Assembly (NCBI RefSeq): GCF_050624435.1
Contig: NC_134540.1
Location: forward strand, 100,593,739-100,657,738
Length of the DNA: 64,000 nt
Source of the DNA: Tenrec ecaudatus
Taxonomy: Eukaryota; Chordata; Mammalia; Afrosoricida; Tenrecidae
Direction of reading: 5' to 3'
Positions 11,047 to 22,165 of this stretch are shown one piece after another. Under the pieces are notes generated by a model. It had not been told where the DNA came from, did not search any database, and saw nothing but the letters and a program-made list of their open reading frames with translations. The position numbers and the translations under genes are program-made. Numbering within the stretch: the stretch's first letter is position 1; each line of letters begins with the position of its first letter.

Positions 11047-11425
11047 GATAAAGTGATCATATGCTATTATGAGTGTATGTACTTGGGGAAGTGAAGTGAT
11101 GTTCACAGATTGAGCCCGCAGGTGATTTGAGACTTTCCATTCCTTCTTCCCTGTCATCAGACTGCTCTCAGACGATGGGTTTGTTGTCCGAGAATTTCTT
11201 CCCTTCTTTTATGGTAGAACAGCACATCTAAACGCAAAATTAATGACTCTAACATTTCTGAATGAAATTATGGGAACGATTTGATCTTTTTGTGTGAGAT
11301 ACACATCAGAGGATTCCAGTCCTGGTTTCACATGGTAGTGATTTCTGGGAATAATTATTTCAGTTGTTTAAAATGGTACAGAGGGTGGGCCATCTGAAAA
11401 AAAGAATGCTTTCTGCTTCTCTTTC
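11047..11425. other. unassigned sequence
   Basis: No gene or nameable repeat was seen. Confidence 0.35.
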
Positions 11426-12042
11426 AATTATATCTCAATCGGTCCCCTCATAGAGGGGTTTAGGAGAGGAGATGGGTCAGTCAGGGTGAGAGGTAGTACC
11501 GATGAAGAACACAGCTTTCCCCCAGATCCTGGATGCTTCCTCCCCCCAACTACCATGATCCGAATTCTACCTTGCAGGACTGGATAGGGCAGAGGTTGTA
11601 CACTGGTGCATATGGGAGCTGGAGGCACAGGGAATCCAGGGTGGACGATACCTTCAGGACCAGGGGTGTGAGGGGCGATGCTGGGAGAGTGGAGAGTGAG
11701 TGGGTTGGAAAGGGGGAACTGATTACAAGGATCCACATGTGACCTCCTCCCTGGGAGATGGACGGCAGAGAAGTGGGGGGAAGGGAGACTCCAGATAGGG
11801 CAAGATAAGACAAAATAACAATCTATAAAGTATCAAAGGCTCATGAGGGAGGGGGGAGCGGGGAGGGAGGGAGAAAAAAAAAGAGGACCTGAGCAAAGGG
11901 CTTAAGTGGAGAGCAAATGCTTTGAAAATGATTAGGGCAAAGAATGTATGGATGTGCTTTATACAATTGATGTATGTATATGTATGGATTGTGATAAGAG
12001 TTGTATGAGTCCCTAATAAAATGTACAAAAAATTATATCTCA
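11426..12042 (+). mobile_element. young L1 3'UTR insertion with exact 12-bp TSD
   Basis: A 593-bp plus-strand L1 3' end (11438-12030). It holds the pyrimidine block, the purine/G-rich tract (GAGGGGGGAGCGGGGAGGG), CTTTGAAAATGATTAGGGC, ATTGATGTATGTATATGTAT, GATTGTGATAAGAGTTG and an AATAAAA polyadenylation signal. AATTATATCTCA occurs exactly at 11426-11437 and 12031-12042. It is the best-preserved tail in the window. Several minus-strand frames across it (up to 126 codons) are shadows. Confidence 0.92.
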
Positions 12043-12545
12043 TTGATAGCTCAGTGTATATATTGACATGTATTTTTAAATGCACAACAATTTCTACAGG
12101 CATATTTTGTCATTTAATTAATCCATTTGACACAATAAGTATGGTTTCATATTTTTTTAGAGTGAGTTTTTAATTCTAATGAACATGTTTTTTTCTTCTC
12201 TGTTGTTTTGTTACTGTGTTGTTGTTTTTTTCAGTAAATTTGGTATGGTTTTTCTTTTAACACTTTATTAGGGACTCATATTGATAATCGCCATTAAGAC
12301 AAAACAGAACAGGCTGCTACTGAAATGCTACAAGATGGTAATTATAGACTGCACATTTTATGTAGGGGATTTCCACATCACAAATTAAACTTAACCTTCA
12401 TTTGTTAGAAATTTGAAATTTCCCTTTTTGACCTACAAATATATCTTCAAACAAACCAATTCAAAAATATAAATCAAAGACATTTTATACTAGTTTCTAA
12501 ACTTTTTTAAGTTGCATCATTGTATTATATCAATACTGTTACTTT
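12043..12545. other. AT-rich spacer with a tiny L1-tail-like piece
   Basis: Mostly unassigned AT-rich DNA. Around 12257-12283 the run ACTTTATTAGGGACTCATAT matches the extreme L1 3' end on the minus strand. It could be another extremely short L1 insertion. Confidence 0.4.
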
Positions 12546-12869
12546 ATGAACATTTTAAATTTTTTAAAATCATTTTAATGAGGGCTCCTACAACTCTTAT
12601 CACAATTGACACATCTTGGAGCACCGAGTTGAGTCTGGTCCCTCTTTCCCTGTGGAGATATGAACAATAACCCTCACCCTCACCTTGAGTGGGTTAGTGC
12701 CCTGTTTCCCTGCTACCTGTGTCTTATTATTCGTTTCCTCCTCCTTTTTGGTTGGCTACCATATGTATCCCTGGATTTGGTCTGGTCCCTGACGTACTAC
12801 CTGAAACATCTGTTCAGGTCCTTCGCCTACCTCCTCAGTGGGCTATTCCGTTTGTTTTTTTGTGTGTGG

Positions 12870-15800
12870 GTTTTTTGAGGGGAGGAAGCTAGAAGAGTAT
12901 TGTAGATTATAATAAGGCCTTTGTCTAATGTGTCATTGCTAAAGATGTTTTTTTTCATTACTTGGTCTATCTTAATACTCTCTTGGTGAATTCTTTGGAT
13001 GTACACAGGTGTTTTATCTTCAGTATATCCCACTTGTCAATCTGTGACTCATCTGTATTTGTGTCCTTCCCTATTTCTAGCCTATGTATTCCCTGTGCCA
13101 AAATCCTCAGGTTTGTCCCAATTCCCTCATTGATAGCCCTAATTGTTTGGGGTTTTACCTCAACGTCTATGATCTACCTTGAGTTTATTATTGTGCATGG
13201 AGCAAGATAATGATCTTGCTTCATTTTTCTCCAGATAGATATCCATTTTTTCTAGCATCACATGTTGAAGAGGGCATCTGCTTCCCCCCATTGGATATTT
13301 TGGGGGCCCTTATCAAAGATCAGTTAGTTGTCTGTATGCTGATGGTTTTATTTCTGGGTTTTCAATTCTTTTCCATTGGTCTGAGTATCTGTCATTATAC
13401 TAATACCATGCGGTTTTGATCACTGTGGCTGTATAGTATGTGCTAAAGTCAGGTAAAGCAAGCCCTCCCACTTTGTCCTTCTTGAGTTCTCTGCTAATTC
13501 TGGGCTTCTTTCCTCTCCATATGAAGTTGGTAATCATTTTTCCCATTTCTTTGAAGAATGATGAGGGTAATTGTATCAGGATTGCATTAAACGTATATAG
13601 TGCCTTGGGTAGAAATGTCACCTTTACTATACTGAGTCTTCCAATCCACGAGCATGGGATCTCCTCCCATTTGCTGAGGTCACTCTTTGTTTCTTTTAAT
13701 AGTGTTATTTAGTTTTCCTCATATAAATCTTTCATTAGTTTAGTCAGATATATCCCTAGACATTTCAATTTGTGCTTGGCTCCTTTGAAGGGTACCACTT
13801 TTTGACCTCCTCTTCTGTGGCCTAATCCGACGAGTATAGCAGTCTGATAGACTTCTGTTTGTTGACCTCGTATCCCACCATTCTGCAATATTCCCCTAGT
13901 GCTTCCAGAAAAACCCTGTGGAGTTTGTGGGATTTTCCATATATAAAATCATTTCATGAGCAAATATAGTTTCACCTCTTCTTTCCTCAGGTGAATAATT
14001 TTTATGTGTTTTGGTTTATTTTTTTTCCTTCTGGGCTTAGCTAAGACCTCCAGTATGATGTTAAATAAGGGTGGGGACCAGGGACATCCTTGACTGGTCC
14101 GCTTTTTCAGTTACATTGTGTTCATAATTTCTCCATTGACTACCATGTTGGCTTTTTATATATATCTTGTATTGTCTTGAATTTCCTTCCATTCCTATCT
14201 TCTCAAGTGTCTTAAACAGGAATTGGTGTTGGATATTGTTGAATGTTTTTTCCACATCTATCACTGTTATCATGTGTTTCTTAAAGTTTTTCACGTCAAT
14301 TTGGTGAATGATACTAATGGTCTTTGATATGTTGAACCATCCCTGCATCCCTGGTATGAATCCCACTTGGTCATGATGAATTGTTTGTTTTATAAGCTTT
14401 TGTATTCTTTAAAAAAAACATTTTATTATGGGCTCATACATTCTATTGACCAGTATTTTGTTAAGGATTTTTGCATCAATGTTTATTAGGGATGTTGATC
14501 TGTAGTTCTCAATTCTTGTTGGGTCCTTGCCCAGTTTTGGTATCAGATTTATACTAGCTTCATAGAAAGAGTTTGGGAGTAGGCCAACTTTCTCTGTGTT
14601 CTGGAAGAGTTTGTGTAGGATTGGTATCAGTTCTTCCTTGAATGCTTGGTATAATTCTCCTATAAAGCCATCTGGTCCAGGGGATGTTTTGTTGGTAATC
14701 CCTTGATTAACATGTCTATTTCTTCTATTGATATGGGTCAGTTGGGATTCTTGACATCCATTGTGGATAGTCTACGGAGGAGTTCTTTTTTACAAGAATT
14801 TGTCTATGTCATCCAAGTTGTTAAATTCATTGGAATACAGTTCTTTGTAGTAATGTATAATTATCTGTTTGATTTACTTTCGGTCTGTTTTAATGTCTCC
14901 TCTTTCATCTCACATACTTGCGATTAAACTTTGTTCCTTCCTTTCTTTGGTTCGATTTGACAGTGGTCTCTTGATTCTCTTTATCCTTTCAAAGAACCAA
15001 CTTCTAGTAGCATTGTTTTTTTCCATAGTTTTCTTATTTTCCCTCTCCTGAATCTCAGCCCTGATTTTTAATATATCTTTTTGTTTTTGCTATTAGTAGG
15101 ATTGTCCTGTTGACTCTGCTCTAGTTGCTGTAATTTTGTGCCAGCAGATCAACCATACATCTCTCTTCCTTTATCATGTGTGCATGTATTGCTATGAAAC
15201 TTCCTCTGATAGTTGCCTTTGCTTTGTCCCATAAATTTTGATACCTCGTGTTCTCATTCAGTTGGTTTCTAGAAATTTCCTAATTTCATCTCTGATCTGG
15301 GCCAATACATACACCCTTTGCAATTGAGAGGTTTTGGTTTTTTTTTCATCCTCCAATTGTTTGCCCTTATATTCTTTTTCTTCCTTTTGTTAATTTCCAG
15401 CCTTATGGCACAGGAGTCAGAGAGAGAGGTCTGTATGATACAATCATGCTTAAATTTATGCAGATTCGACTTATGCCCCAGCATATGATGTGGACTTGAA
15501 ATGAATGTGAATTTTTTTTTGTATTTGTGTGAAGAGCTCTGTAAATATCTATCAGGTCCAATAGTCTACTTATTGTGTCTAGATTTGTAGCCTCCTCGTT
15601 AAGTTTCTTTCCCTGTGGTCTAACTTTCTGAGAGAGTGGTGTGTTGAAGTCACCTAATGTAATTGTTGAGCTTTCGATGTCTTTTTAAAAAAAATATTTT
15701 GGAGCATTTGATTGATGTATTCAGTGGGTCCCTCGTTTGGGGAATATATGTTTAAAATGCTTAGTGGTTCTTTGTGTACAGTTCCCTTGAGCATTATACA

Positions 15801-16083
15801 ATATCCCTCATTATTTCTCTTTGTGGTTTGTACTTAGAGGTCAGTTTTATCTGAGACTCGGATTGCAACCCCTGCTTTCTCTTTAGTTGCTGTTGGCTTG
15901 GTTTCTGTCCAGCCTTTGATTCTAAGCCTATTTGTCTGTAATCTTGAGATGTGTCTCCTGTATGCGGCCAATTGATGGGTTTTGTTTCCTAAGTCACTCT
16001 GTTAACCTCAGCCTTTTAATGCCTGGGTTCAGTCCATTGATATTCAGTGTTATTATATCCATCTGTGGATTCTGTGATGTCAT
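12870..16083 (-). pseudogene. L1 ORF2 (endonuclease-reverse transcriptase), disabled
   Basis: ORF2 of L1 encodes the APE-type endonuclease, the reverse transcriptase and a C-terminal domain. The likely start is the complement of CAT at 16081-16083, followed by DIITLNINGLNPGIKR, which is a typical endonuclease start. In-frame stops follow soon after. The RT fingers/palm are visible at 14366-14061 ([12 protein letters not shown], then [13 protein letters not shown]). The catalytic FADD box reads FAHEM near 13967-13950, so both aspartates of that box are lost. The thumb/C-terminal part at 13621-13400 is well preserved ([30 protein letters not shown]). At 14409-14439 a 31-bp L1-tail insertion breaks the frame. 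The total of about 3.2 kb is shorter than the usual 3.8 kb. Confidence 0.9.
14409..14439 (-). mobile_element. 31-bp L1 micro-insertion inside L1 ORF2
   Basis: ORF2 is interrupted by a poly-T/A run and TTTTATTATGGGCTCATAC, the last about 25 bases of the L1 3' end in minus orientation. The bases ATTCT occur on both sides (14404-14408 and 14440-14444), and removing the insert restores the ORF2 context. This is either an extreme 5' truncation at integration or a remnant after deletion. Confidence 0.7.
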
Positions 16084-16279
16084 CTTATAACTTTTGTGTT
16101 GGGTGTTTTCTTACCTCCCTTTCTTATTAGTGTTTGTACATGTGTGTATGGGTTGGGGGTCATTCTTGATTTCTTTCTAACCTTAAGTCAATGCTATCTT
16201 GGGGGATGTTTTCTCTTTGTTGCCCTCTGACTGGATTTGTTCTATGTGGTGGTCTCTTATTTGTGCTAAGTGAGTGCTG

Positions 16280-17101
16280 TTATTCTGCCCATACTGGGTT
16301 GGCAAGGATCTTTTGTAGGTATGGGCTTCTTTTAACATAGTCTTTGAGGTTTTCCTTGTCTGGGAAGACTCTTACTTCTCCATCCAAATTGATAGGTAAT
16401 TTGGTTGGATAGAGTGTTCTTGGGTCTGCATTATTTTCCTTCAATTTTTAGCATATGTTATTCCACTCTCCTGTTCTTCACAGTGTCCACTGATAGGTCT
16501 GAGCATATTCTTATTTGAGAATCTTTATATGTGATCACTTGTTTTTCCCTTGCTGCTCATGATTTTCTCCTTTTCCTCAAAGTCAGATAGTTTAACTATT
16601 ATGTGCCATGGTGACTTTTTCTTGGGATTCAGTCTAGCTGGTGTCCTGATGGTTGCCTGGTTTTCATTCATTAACCTGGGGAAATTTTCCTCCGAGAATT
16701 CTCTCACTATTTTTGCAGTTGACTTTGTTGTGTTTTACTCGGCTAATCCAATTATTATGATGCTTTGCCTCTTCATAGAATCAGACATAGCTCTTAGGTT
16801 TTCTTCAGCTTCTCTGATGATCTTATTAGACTTTTGTTCGTGTCTTTTAAAATCTACTTGTCTGTCCTGTAGGTCATTGGTGCGCTTCTCTTTCTCCTCC
16901 ATTCGGTTTGTTATCTCCTCCCTAAGCTCCGGTATTTCCCTTTGGTGTATGCCCTTTATCTCTTCTATCATTCTATCCTTTTCCATATTGTTTCCCTCAT
17001 GTTCTGTATCTTCAAGCAGCATTCTGAATTTTTTTTTCATGTGTCAGATCAATGTCTGCTTCTTCTATGCATGTTGTTAGGTTCAGGACATTTTCCAACA
17101 T
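16280..17101 (-). pseudogene. L1 ORF1 (RNA-binding coiled-coil protein), disabled
   Basis: ORF1p forms a trimer through a coiled coil and binds L1 RNA. Translation is taken from the complement of CAT at 17099-17101 (MLENVLNLTT). A frameshift near 17030 is followed by a charged heptad-rich stretch (EITNRMEEKEKRTNDLQDRQ) at 17040-16735. Then comes an RRM-like segment at 16707-16525 (ENFPRLMNENQATIRTPARL, then HIIVKLSDFEEKEKI) and a C-terminal domain whose complement near 16400-16290 reads LYPTKLPINLDGEVRVFPDK before the stop at 16282-16280. About 273 codons, slightly short for the family. It lies about 200 bp upstream of ORF2. Confidence 0.85.
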
Positions 17102-17760
17102 TGCCTTTTTTCCTCCTGTTTTGTTATTGTTGTTGTCGTTGGGACTAACTACTGTTTGTGTTTATTGGTTTTGAGGAGCCCAGTGCCATTTTCCAGAGAA
17201 ACCAAGAGCACTGGCTCACTCTGGGGGACTGATAGGAATGCTTCTTCGAACTGTCTGCAGCTAATTGCAATATGGGATTGGCCTACCGCTTTATCCTCCT
17301 GTGGTTTTACTCTCTCTAGTCAACCAGTATTCTGTAATTTGGAGGGCAAGTTGGATGATTCTCTCAGGGGACACTGGTTGGGTGGTTGTGGACCTGCAAG
17401 GATAGTGATGCATTGGGTGATCTCTCAAGATGCCGTGATGCTGTGGCCCATGGCAGCTTGGGACACCACAGAGGGCATGCGGAGGTTCATCCTGCAATGG
17501 GAATGCTACGGAAGACAATTTTGTGTATCTGCTTTGATGTAGAGCACTATGGGTGGTGGGCAGATTTTCCCTAAACAGCTAAATCACCGCGAAGGTTGAG
17601 CAGAGGTTTCCGCAGCAGCATTGGAGCATTGGAAAGTGTTTACTGACCTTCTTTAGGCTGTATGAGGCACTACATCAGGCAGGAAGAAGTTACCTCAGTC
17701 ACATGGGAACATAGAGGATAGATAGGAGCTCTCCCAGACAAGCAGGCAGGACATTGCCCA

Positions 17761-17812
17761 GAGGATGTAAGATGGGATATCTCCCAGAGGATGTAAGATG
17801 GGATATCTCCCA
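17761..17812 (-). repeat. 26-bp exact tandem duplication in L1 5'UTR
   Basis: The unit beginning GAGGATGTAAGATGGGATAT at 17761-17786 is repeated without change at 17787-17812. It is either a recent slip or the start of a monomer-type array in the L1 promoter. Confidence 0.9.
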
Positions 17813-18374
17813 GCTGTGTGTCAAGGGTGTGGGTGGGATTTCTTCTGTAGGTGGGTGGTACTTCCTTAGCTTCCTGCTATGCTTCAGAAGATGGAGCTCC
17901 CCAGCTGCATGAGAGCAGGCGTAAATTCCATAGGCTAAACGGAGTGGCCTGGAGGTCGGCAGTGGTGAGAAAAGGAAAGGGGAAGAGGAAAAAACCTGAG
18001 CCTGCTGAAACTGTGGAGGTAAAAAGAGAAGAGAGGGAAACAAAAGTAACAATATCGCTGAGCTCTGAGCCCAGACTGTGGGGCTGGAGGGGTTTAAACC
18101 CTGCACCGAGGTGGCAGCTAGCTGTGGCTGGGTTGAGGTAAAGCTCTTGGGCTGGCTCCAAAGGATCCCAGCCGAGACAATGGTGGGGCTAAGGTTAAAC
18201 CCTAGCCGGCCTCCAGAGTGGTAAGCCAAAAGCCCCCAGCTCCTTAAAACCTAGTTGATCTGTGCCTACTTATCTTTATGCTGTTCTTCCTGCAACCCAG
18301 CAGTGTGGAATTTCCCTCTTAGTGACTCTCCTGTGCTGATTTCTGCAGAGTCCCTCTGGTATGCGTTATTCAGT

Positions 18375-18384
18375 CGCCATCTTG
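18375..18384 (-). promoter_or_regulatory. YY1-type site at L1 5' end
   Basis: Complement reads CAAGATGGCG at the extreme 5' end of the element. In other mammalian L1s an AAGATGGC site here binds YY1 and fixes the transcription start. The position and motif fit. Function in this copy is inference. Confidence 0.65.
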
Positions 18385-18419
18385 TCCAAAGTCCTTCAGT
18401 TTCTAATCTTTCATCCATC

Positions 18420-18535
18420 ACATGTTACAGGACAGGAGACTAAGGCACCGGAGAGCTAAAAACATTGCTCATTGCGGTGAGACTAGAATTTAAATTCAGA
18501 CAGCCTGACTCATAACCACAGAATACTGTTACCTA
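18420..18535 (+). mobile_element. MIR SINE fragment
   Basis: The run CAGGAGACTAAGGCACCGGA with AATTTAAATTCAGACAGCCT and TGACTCATAACC follows the core and 3' part of the ancient mammalian MIR, strongly diverged. Confidence 0.55.
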
Positions 18536-19261
18536 AGACTGATTTGTGATTTTCAGTATATAGAGTTCAGATTCACAAACTGCTTACTGACTCTCTCTTA
18601 CCAGTGTTGCAGAGACTAAAACCTTGGTCAACTTTGTTTTTAAGCTGGGGATTAATTATCTAGGTATTAAGACTCATAGGTGATCTTAAAAGTTTTTTTT
18701 TCCAGTTTGAATTTCTTAGTTTTAGAATTCATCAGTAACTTGAATAGTGATTTCATACAACTGAATCAGTGAGTCTCTCTACCCATTACTATTTCCATTT
18801 ACTCAGCACATTAGGCCATGATTCCAAATAATATAATGCTTTATAGGTTGCCATTAGCTACTGACACAGCAAAGCATTAGTATATTATAGCATATTATAG
18901 ATGCCAAATTAAGAAAATAAAATGAGTTTATGCCACAATGGAAAAAAATCATTAAATACAGACAATTTAAAATACAGCACATCCATTATAGATTTTGCCA
19001 GTTACTGACTTGCTTCCAAGAGAAACCATGGGATTCATATAACTCTATAATCTTCCCTTTAAAATACAATGGAACGACTTCTTTTCCCAGAATTTCCTGT
19101 GAAAAATTTTCTAATTAGGAGAATTATTTTATTAGTCAATTCAAGTGAATTGGCTTCCCACTAAAGTAGGTGAAACCAAGGACAACACTGATACTCACTG
19201 ATACTCATTCTCAAGAGAGAATTTATAACTCTTTCAATTTATCACCACAATTTTCTCCTAA
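18536..19261. other. AT-rich unassigned sequence
   Basis: No gene or repeat was recognised. Confidence 0.35.
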
Positions 19262-19437
19262 ACTAAAACCATACTGACTCATCAAGTCAGTTCTGATGCT
19301 TAGAAACCCAATTGGGCAGAGTAGAAATATGTCTCTGGGTTTCCATGACTGGAAATCTTACAGAAGTAGAAAGCCCTCATTTTTCTCCCGTGAAGCAGTT
19401 GGTAGTTTCACACTGCTGATCTTGTGGTTATCAGCCT
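19262..19437 (-). mobile_element. AfroSINE, head truncated
   Basis: Tail side GACTCATCAAGTCAGTTCTG with TTGGGCAGAGTAGAAATATG, and B-box side TTTCACACTGCTGATCTTGT. The expected head-side CCAGGG is missing and the match ends near 19437. Confidence 0.65.
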
Positions 19438-19696
19438 AACTGACTTCCAGTTTTTTTGGACATGGGTTTTCTTTCTTTCCATATCCCAGAAGCGATGTCA
19501 AAAGGCAACAAAAATGCTGACCCTGTGATTTTTCATTGCTTTTTGTTTTTCCCCACATCAAGACTGCAGTTATGAAACCATCATAAATAGAGTGAGAGTA
19601 TAGGCTGTGGATGAGGCTGACCTTTGAATTCTGGCTTTCCAATGCACATTTCCCCAATTTGGTGATCATAGGCAAGATTTCTGAGCATTCTGTGTT

Positions 19697-19912
19697 TCAG
19701 GAGCCCTGTTGGCACAGGGATTATGAGTTGGGATGGTAACCACAAGGTTGATAGTTAAAAACCACCTGTCACTTTTTGAGAGGGAGAGGAGGTTTTCTAC
19801 TCCTGAAAAGAGTTACAGTAATGGAAACCCACAGGGACTGGTGCATGGTGTGCTATTGAGGAACTCTGAGTAAGCGTCAACTCAATGGCAGTAATGTTTG
19901 AGATTTGGGAAG
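19697..19912 (+). mobile_element. AfroSINE
   Basis: Head-first copy: CAGGAGCCCTGTTGGCACAG (A-box region), GTTGATAGTTAAAAACCACC (degraded B-box), then AGAGTTACAGTAATGGAAAC and the tail CGTCAACTCAATGGCAGTAA. Confidence 0.7.
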
Positions 19913-19995
19913 CTCATCTCCCTCATTTGTAAAAACAGAATTATTATAGAACCATTGTGGTTTTGAAGTAATAAAAATTTAAGAAAATATATTAT

Positions 19996-20442
19996 ACTGG
20001 TTAATTCTACATGTTAACTTGGCTAGGACATGGTGCCCAGTTGTTGACCAAACAATAGTCTAAATGTTACCAGGAAAGTGAGTAACATGTGAGTAACATG
20101 AACTCTGTAGACTCTGAGTAAAGAAAATTAATTTCCATAATGTTCATAGGTTTATCTAAAACATTTGGAACCTTAAAAGCAAAAACAGAGATTTCCGAAG
20201 CAAATAGAGATTCTATCTCCCTCTAGACTTTAACAGATATCCTGTCGGAGCTTCCAGTCTGGAGCTACCATCTGACCTGGAGATTTTGAAATCTCATCCC
20301 CACAATCTCAAGAATCCATTCTATCCACCTCTGTTCCTCACAGTATAGATGATGTGGATACTTATGTCTATGTAGATGTAGATACAGGACACATTATGTA
20401 GATCTGTTGTTTTCATGTGTCTGGGGAACTCTGACTAACTCA
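19996..20442 (+). mobile_element. ancient ERVL/MaLR-class LTR
   Basis: The order of segments GTTAATTCTACATGTTAACT, TGGCTAGGACATGGTGCCCA, AGACTCTGAGTAAAG and the end GGGGAACTCTGACTAACTCA is that of an old placental LTR. I assign the class, not the subfamily. No internal sequence is attached. Confidence 0.5.
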
Positions 20443-21632
20443 TGTATGTAGAAACTGATATAGTGTCTAGTATACAAATCACACATTAATAATAGAGTTA
20501 TTATATTTCATATATTACCATGGGTACTTTAGGTCATTGTGCATCGATTTAGATTAAACAGGTCTCTCTGGACAGGCAGTTGCCCTAGGTAAAGAACTAA
20601 CATACAAAGTTTGCCTTTTGTTAAAACTCTAACATATTTTATGAGTTAAAAAATACCTCCTGGTAAATGTGAATCATAAAATGTATTGTATATTTATTTC
20701 AAAATACACTTAGCAGTGGCTAAATTTAGTCGAGCTCCATTTAGAAATTTTAGGTGTTTTCTAGAGTCAACTTCAGGATATTGTTGTCAGTCCTCACATT
20801 TTGAGTGTCCCATTTCACACTAGATTCTCATTCTCTGTGGAACTAAATAGATATCAAGAAATTACCAATATTTGTACTGTGCATATCATTATTGATAGGG
20901 TCAAATACATTCCATAATTAGCTTTTTTTAACCAATTATTTAATGCAGAATTCTGATAGTCTTCTTTTTCTTCTTTTTTTTGTATCAATGAGGCTTCAAA
21001 AAGTTCACGGAATTTTTTTTGGAAACACATTTTGAAATTTCTTCATATTTAAAATCCACAAGGAGAAATAATTATCTGGCAATTGAGTAAATATGTAGAA
21101 TCTGGAATGTAGGTTGTTTTAATTAAAGAGTTGTAGCATTGATCCTAAATTTTTTAAATAATTAAAAAATAAAACCTTTGACGTCTTAACTCTGAAAAAA
21201 AAATGTTATTTTACAAGAAATCCCACAGGAAATTTTCTACTCAGTTATACTACATAATTTCATATCAGAAAATCATAAAAAGAACAGTTTTTAAAACAAA
21301 TAATGTCTGTAATAGTTAACTGCAGGACTTTTGGTCAATGGAACAATGCAACCTAACCTCAGCAATGAAAATCAGTTCAGAATAATATCAAATTTGTGCT
21401 GTTTTAGACTGTTCTCTGTTTACAGATTCAAGAAATAAAAATATAGGTTCTACAAGGAAAAAACCCTACCATATAGGGGGAAATGGTATTTAAAATCCAC
21501 CCAAAAGTCACAAACTACTGTAGTTTCAGACGACTTTCATTTGTAACATCTTAGTGAAGCACAACATTTATTTCATATCCAAAAAGATTAAAACCCTTCA
21601 TCAGATTGTTGTATGTCTGTAAACGAGAGCTG
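20443..21632. other. AT-rich unassigned sequence
   Basis: About 1.2 kb with no gene. The run GGCTTCAAAAAGTTCACGG near 20990 resembles the terminus of an old mammalian DNA transposon, but no second end was found. Confidence 0.35.
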
Positions 21633-21790
21633 AAAAACCCCCAAAATCAAACTCACTGCCATCAGGTCAAACCTGACTTGTAGCGAGACTGTAACTGTTT
21701 ATGGAAGTGGAGCACACAGTCTTCGTCCCACAGATATGCTGGTGGTTTCGAACTGTTGACCATGTGAATTGCAGCAAAAGAGCGTTATGG
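21633..21790 (-). mobile_element. AfroSINE
   Basis: Tail side AATCAAACTCACTGCCATCA, middle deleted, B-box side GGTTTCGAACTGTTGACCAT. Head degraded near GCAGCAAAAG. Confidence 0.7.
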
Positions 21791-21951
21791 CCTTTCAAAT
21801 AATTTTCTGAATAGTCTAATTTCCAAAATAATTGTGAAACTTATACCATGGGTTTTAAGTTTAGTGCAATAGGCCCATACTTGAATTTTCTCTGTTGAAA
21901 TATGTCAAATACATAATCTTATAGACATTATTTGGGATAAAAATAAGGCTT

Positions 21952-22045
21952 TCTCTTCCTGTAAAAAGTTACGTTCTTGGAAAACCCTCAGAGGCAGTTC
22001 TACTCTGTCCTACAGTAACCAGCTTGATGACATTGAGTGTGTTTT
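21952..22045 (+). mobile_element. AfroSINE tail half
   Basis: Contains AAAGTTACGTTCTTGGAAAA, then AGGCAGTTCTACTCTGTCCT and the tail GCTTGATGACATTGAGTGTG. The tRNA-like half is missing. Confidence 0.6.
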
Positions 22046-22165
22046 CTGTTATAAACATTATTCATAAATTCACGGCAGTAATATCTTGGCAAAATATTAA
22101 CCCTCATTTATTGAGTACTTTTTGTATTCTAGATAATATTCTAATGATATTGAATAAGTGAGTGA

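Larger units (their letters stand above)
12546..18390 (-). mobile_element. near full-length L1 LINE
   Basis: The only L1 here with 5'UTR, ORF1 and ORF2, about 5.8 kb on the minus strand. It runs from CAAGATGGCG near 18384 down to the 3' terminus near 12556-12610. The 3'UTR is internally deleted: the terminal 60 bases join almost directly to the end of ORF2 near 12616, whereas nearby tails have several hundred bases of 3'UTR. Both ORFs have stops and frameshifts and the RT motif is mutated, so it cannot move by itself. No TSD was convincingly identified. Confidence 0.9.
17102..18390 (-). promoter_or_regulatory. L1 5'UTR / internal promoter region
   Basis: A GC-richer block of about 1.3 kb upstream of ORF1, unlike the AT-rich surroundings. 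This is the position and composition expected of the L1 internal promoter. Frames of up to 176 codons on the minus strand (17699-18229) and others on the plus strand are open because of base composition and have no recognised domain. Confidence 0.7.

Noticed and set aside
11723..12103. 126-codon minus-strand frame
   Set aside because: It is antisense to the plus-strand L1 3'UTR insertion at 11438-12030.
16550..17080. 176-codon plus-strand frame rich in Ser and Leu, looking like a membrane protein
   Set aside because: It is the antisense of L1 ORF1; the hydrophobic look is the complement of its charged coiled coil.
17761..17812. CRISPR-like repeat
   Set aside because: Two directly abutting units without spacers inside a mammalian L1; this is a tandem duplication.
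17699..18229. 176-codon minus-strand frame
   Set aside because: It lies in the L1 5'UTR, which is GC-richer and so has fewer stops. No domain and no position in a known L1 ORF.
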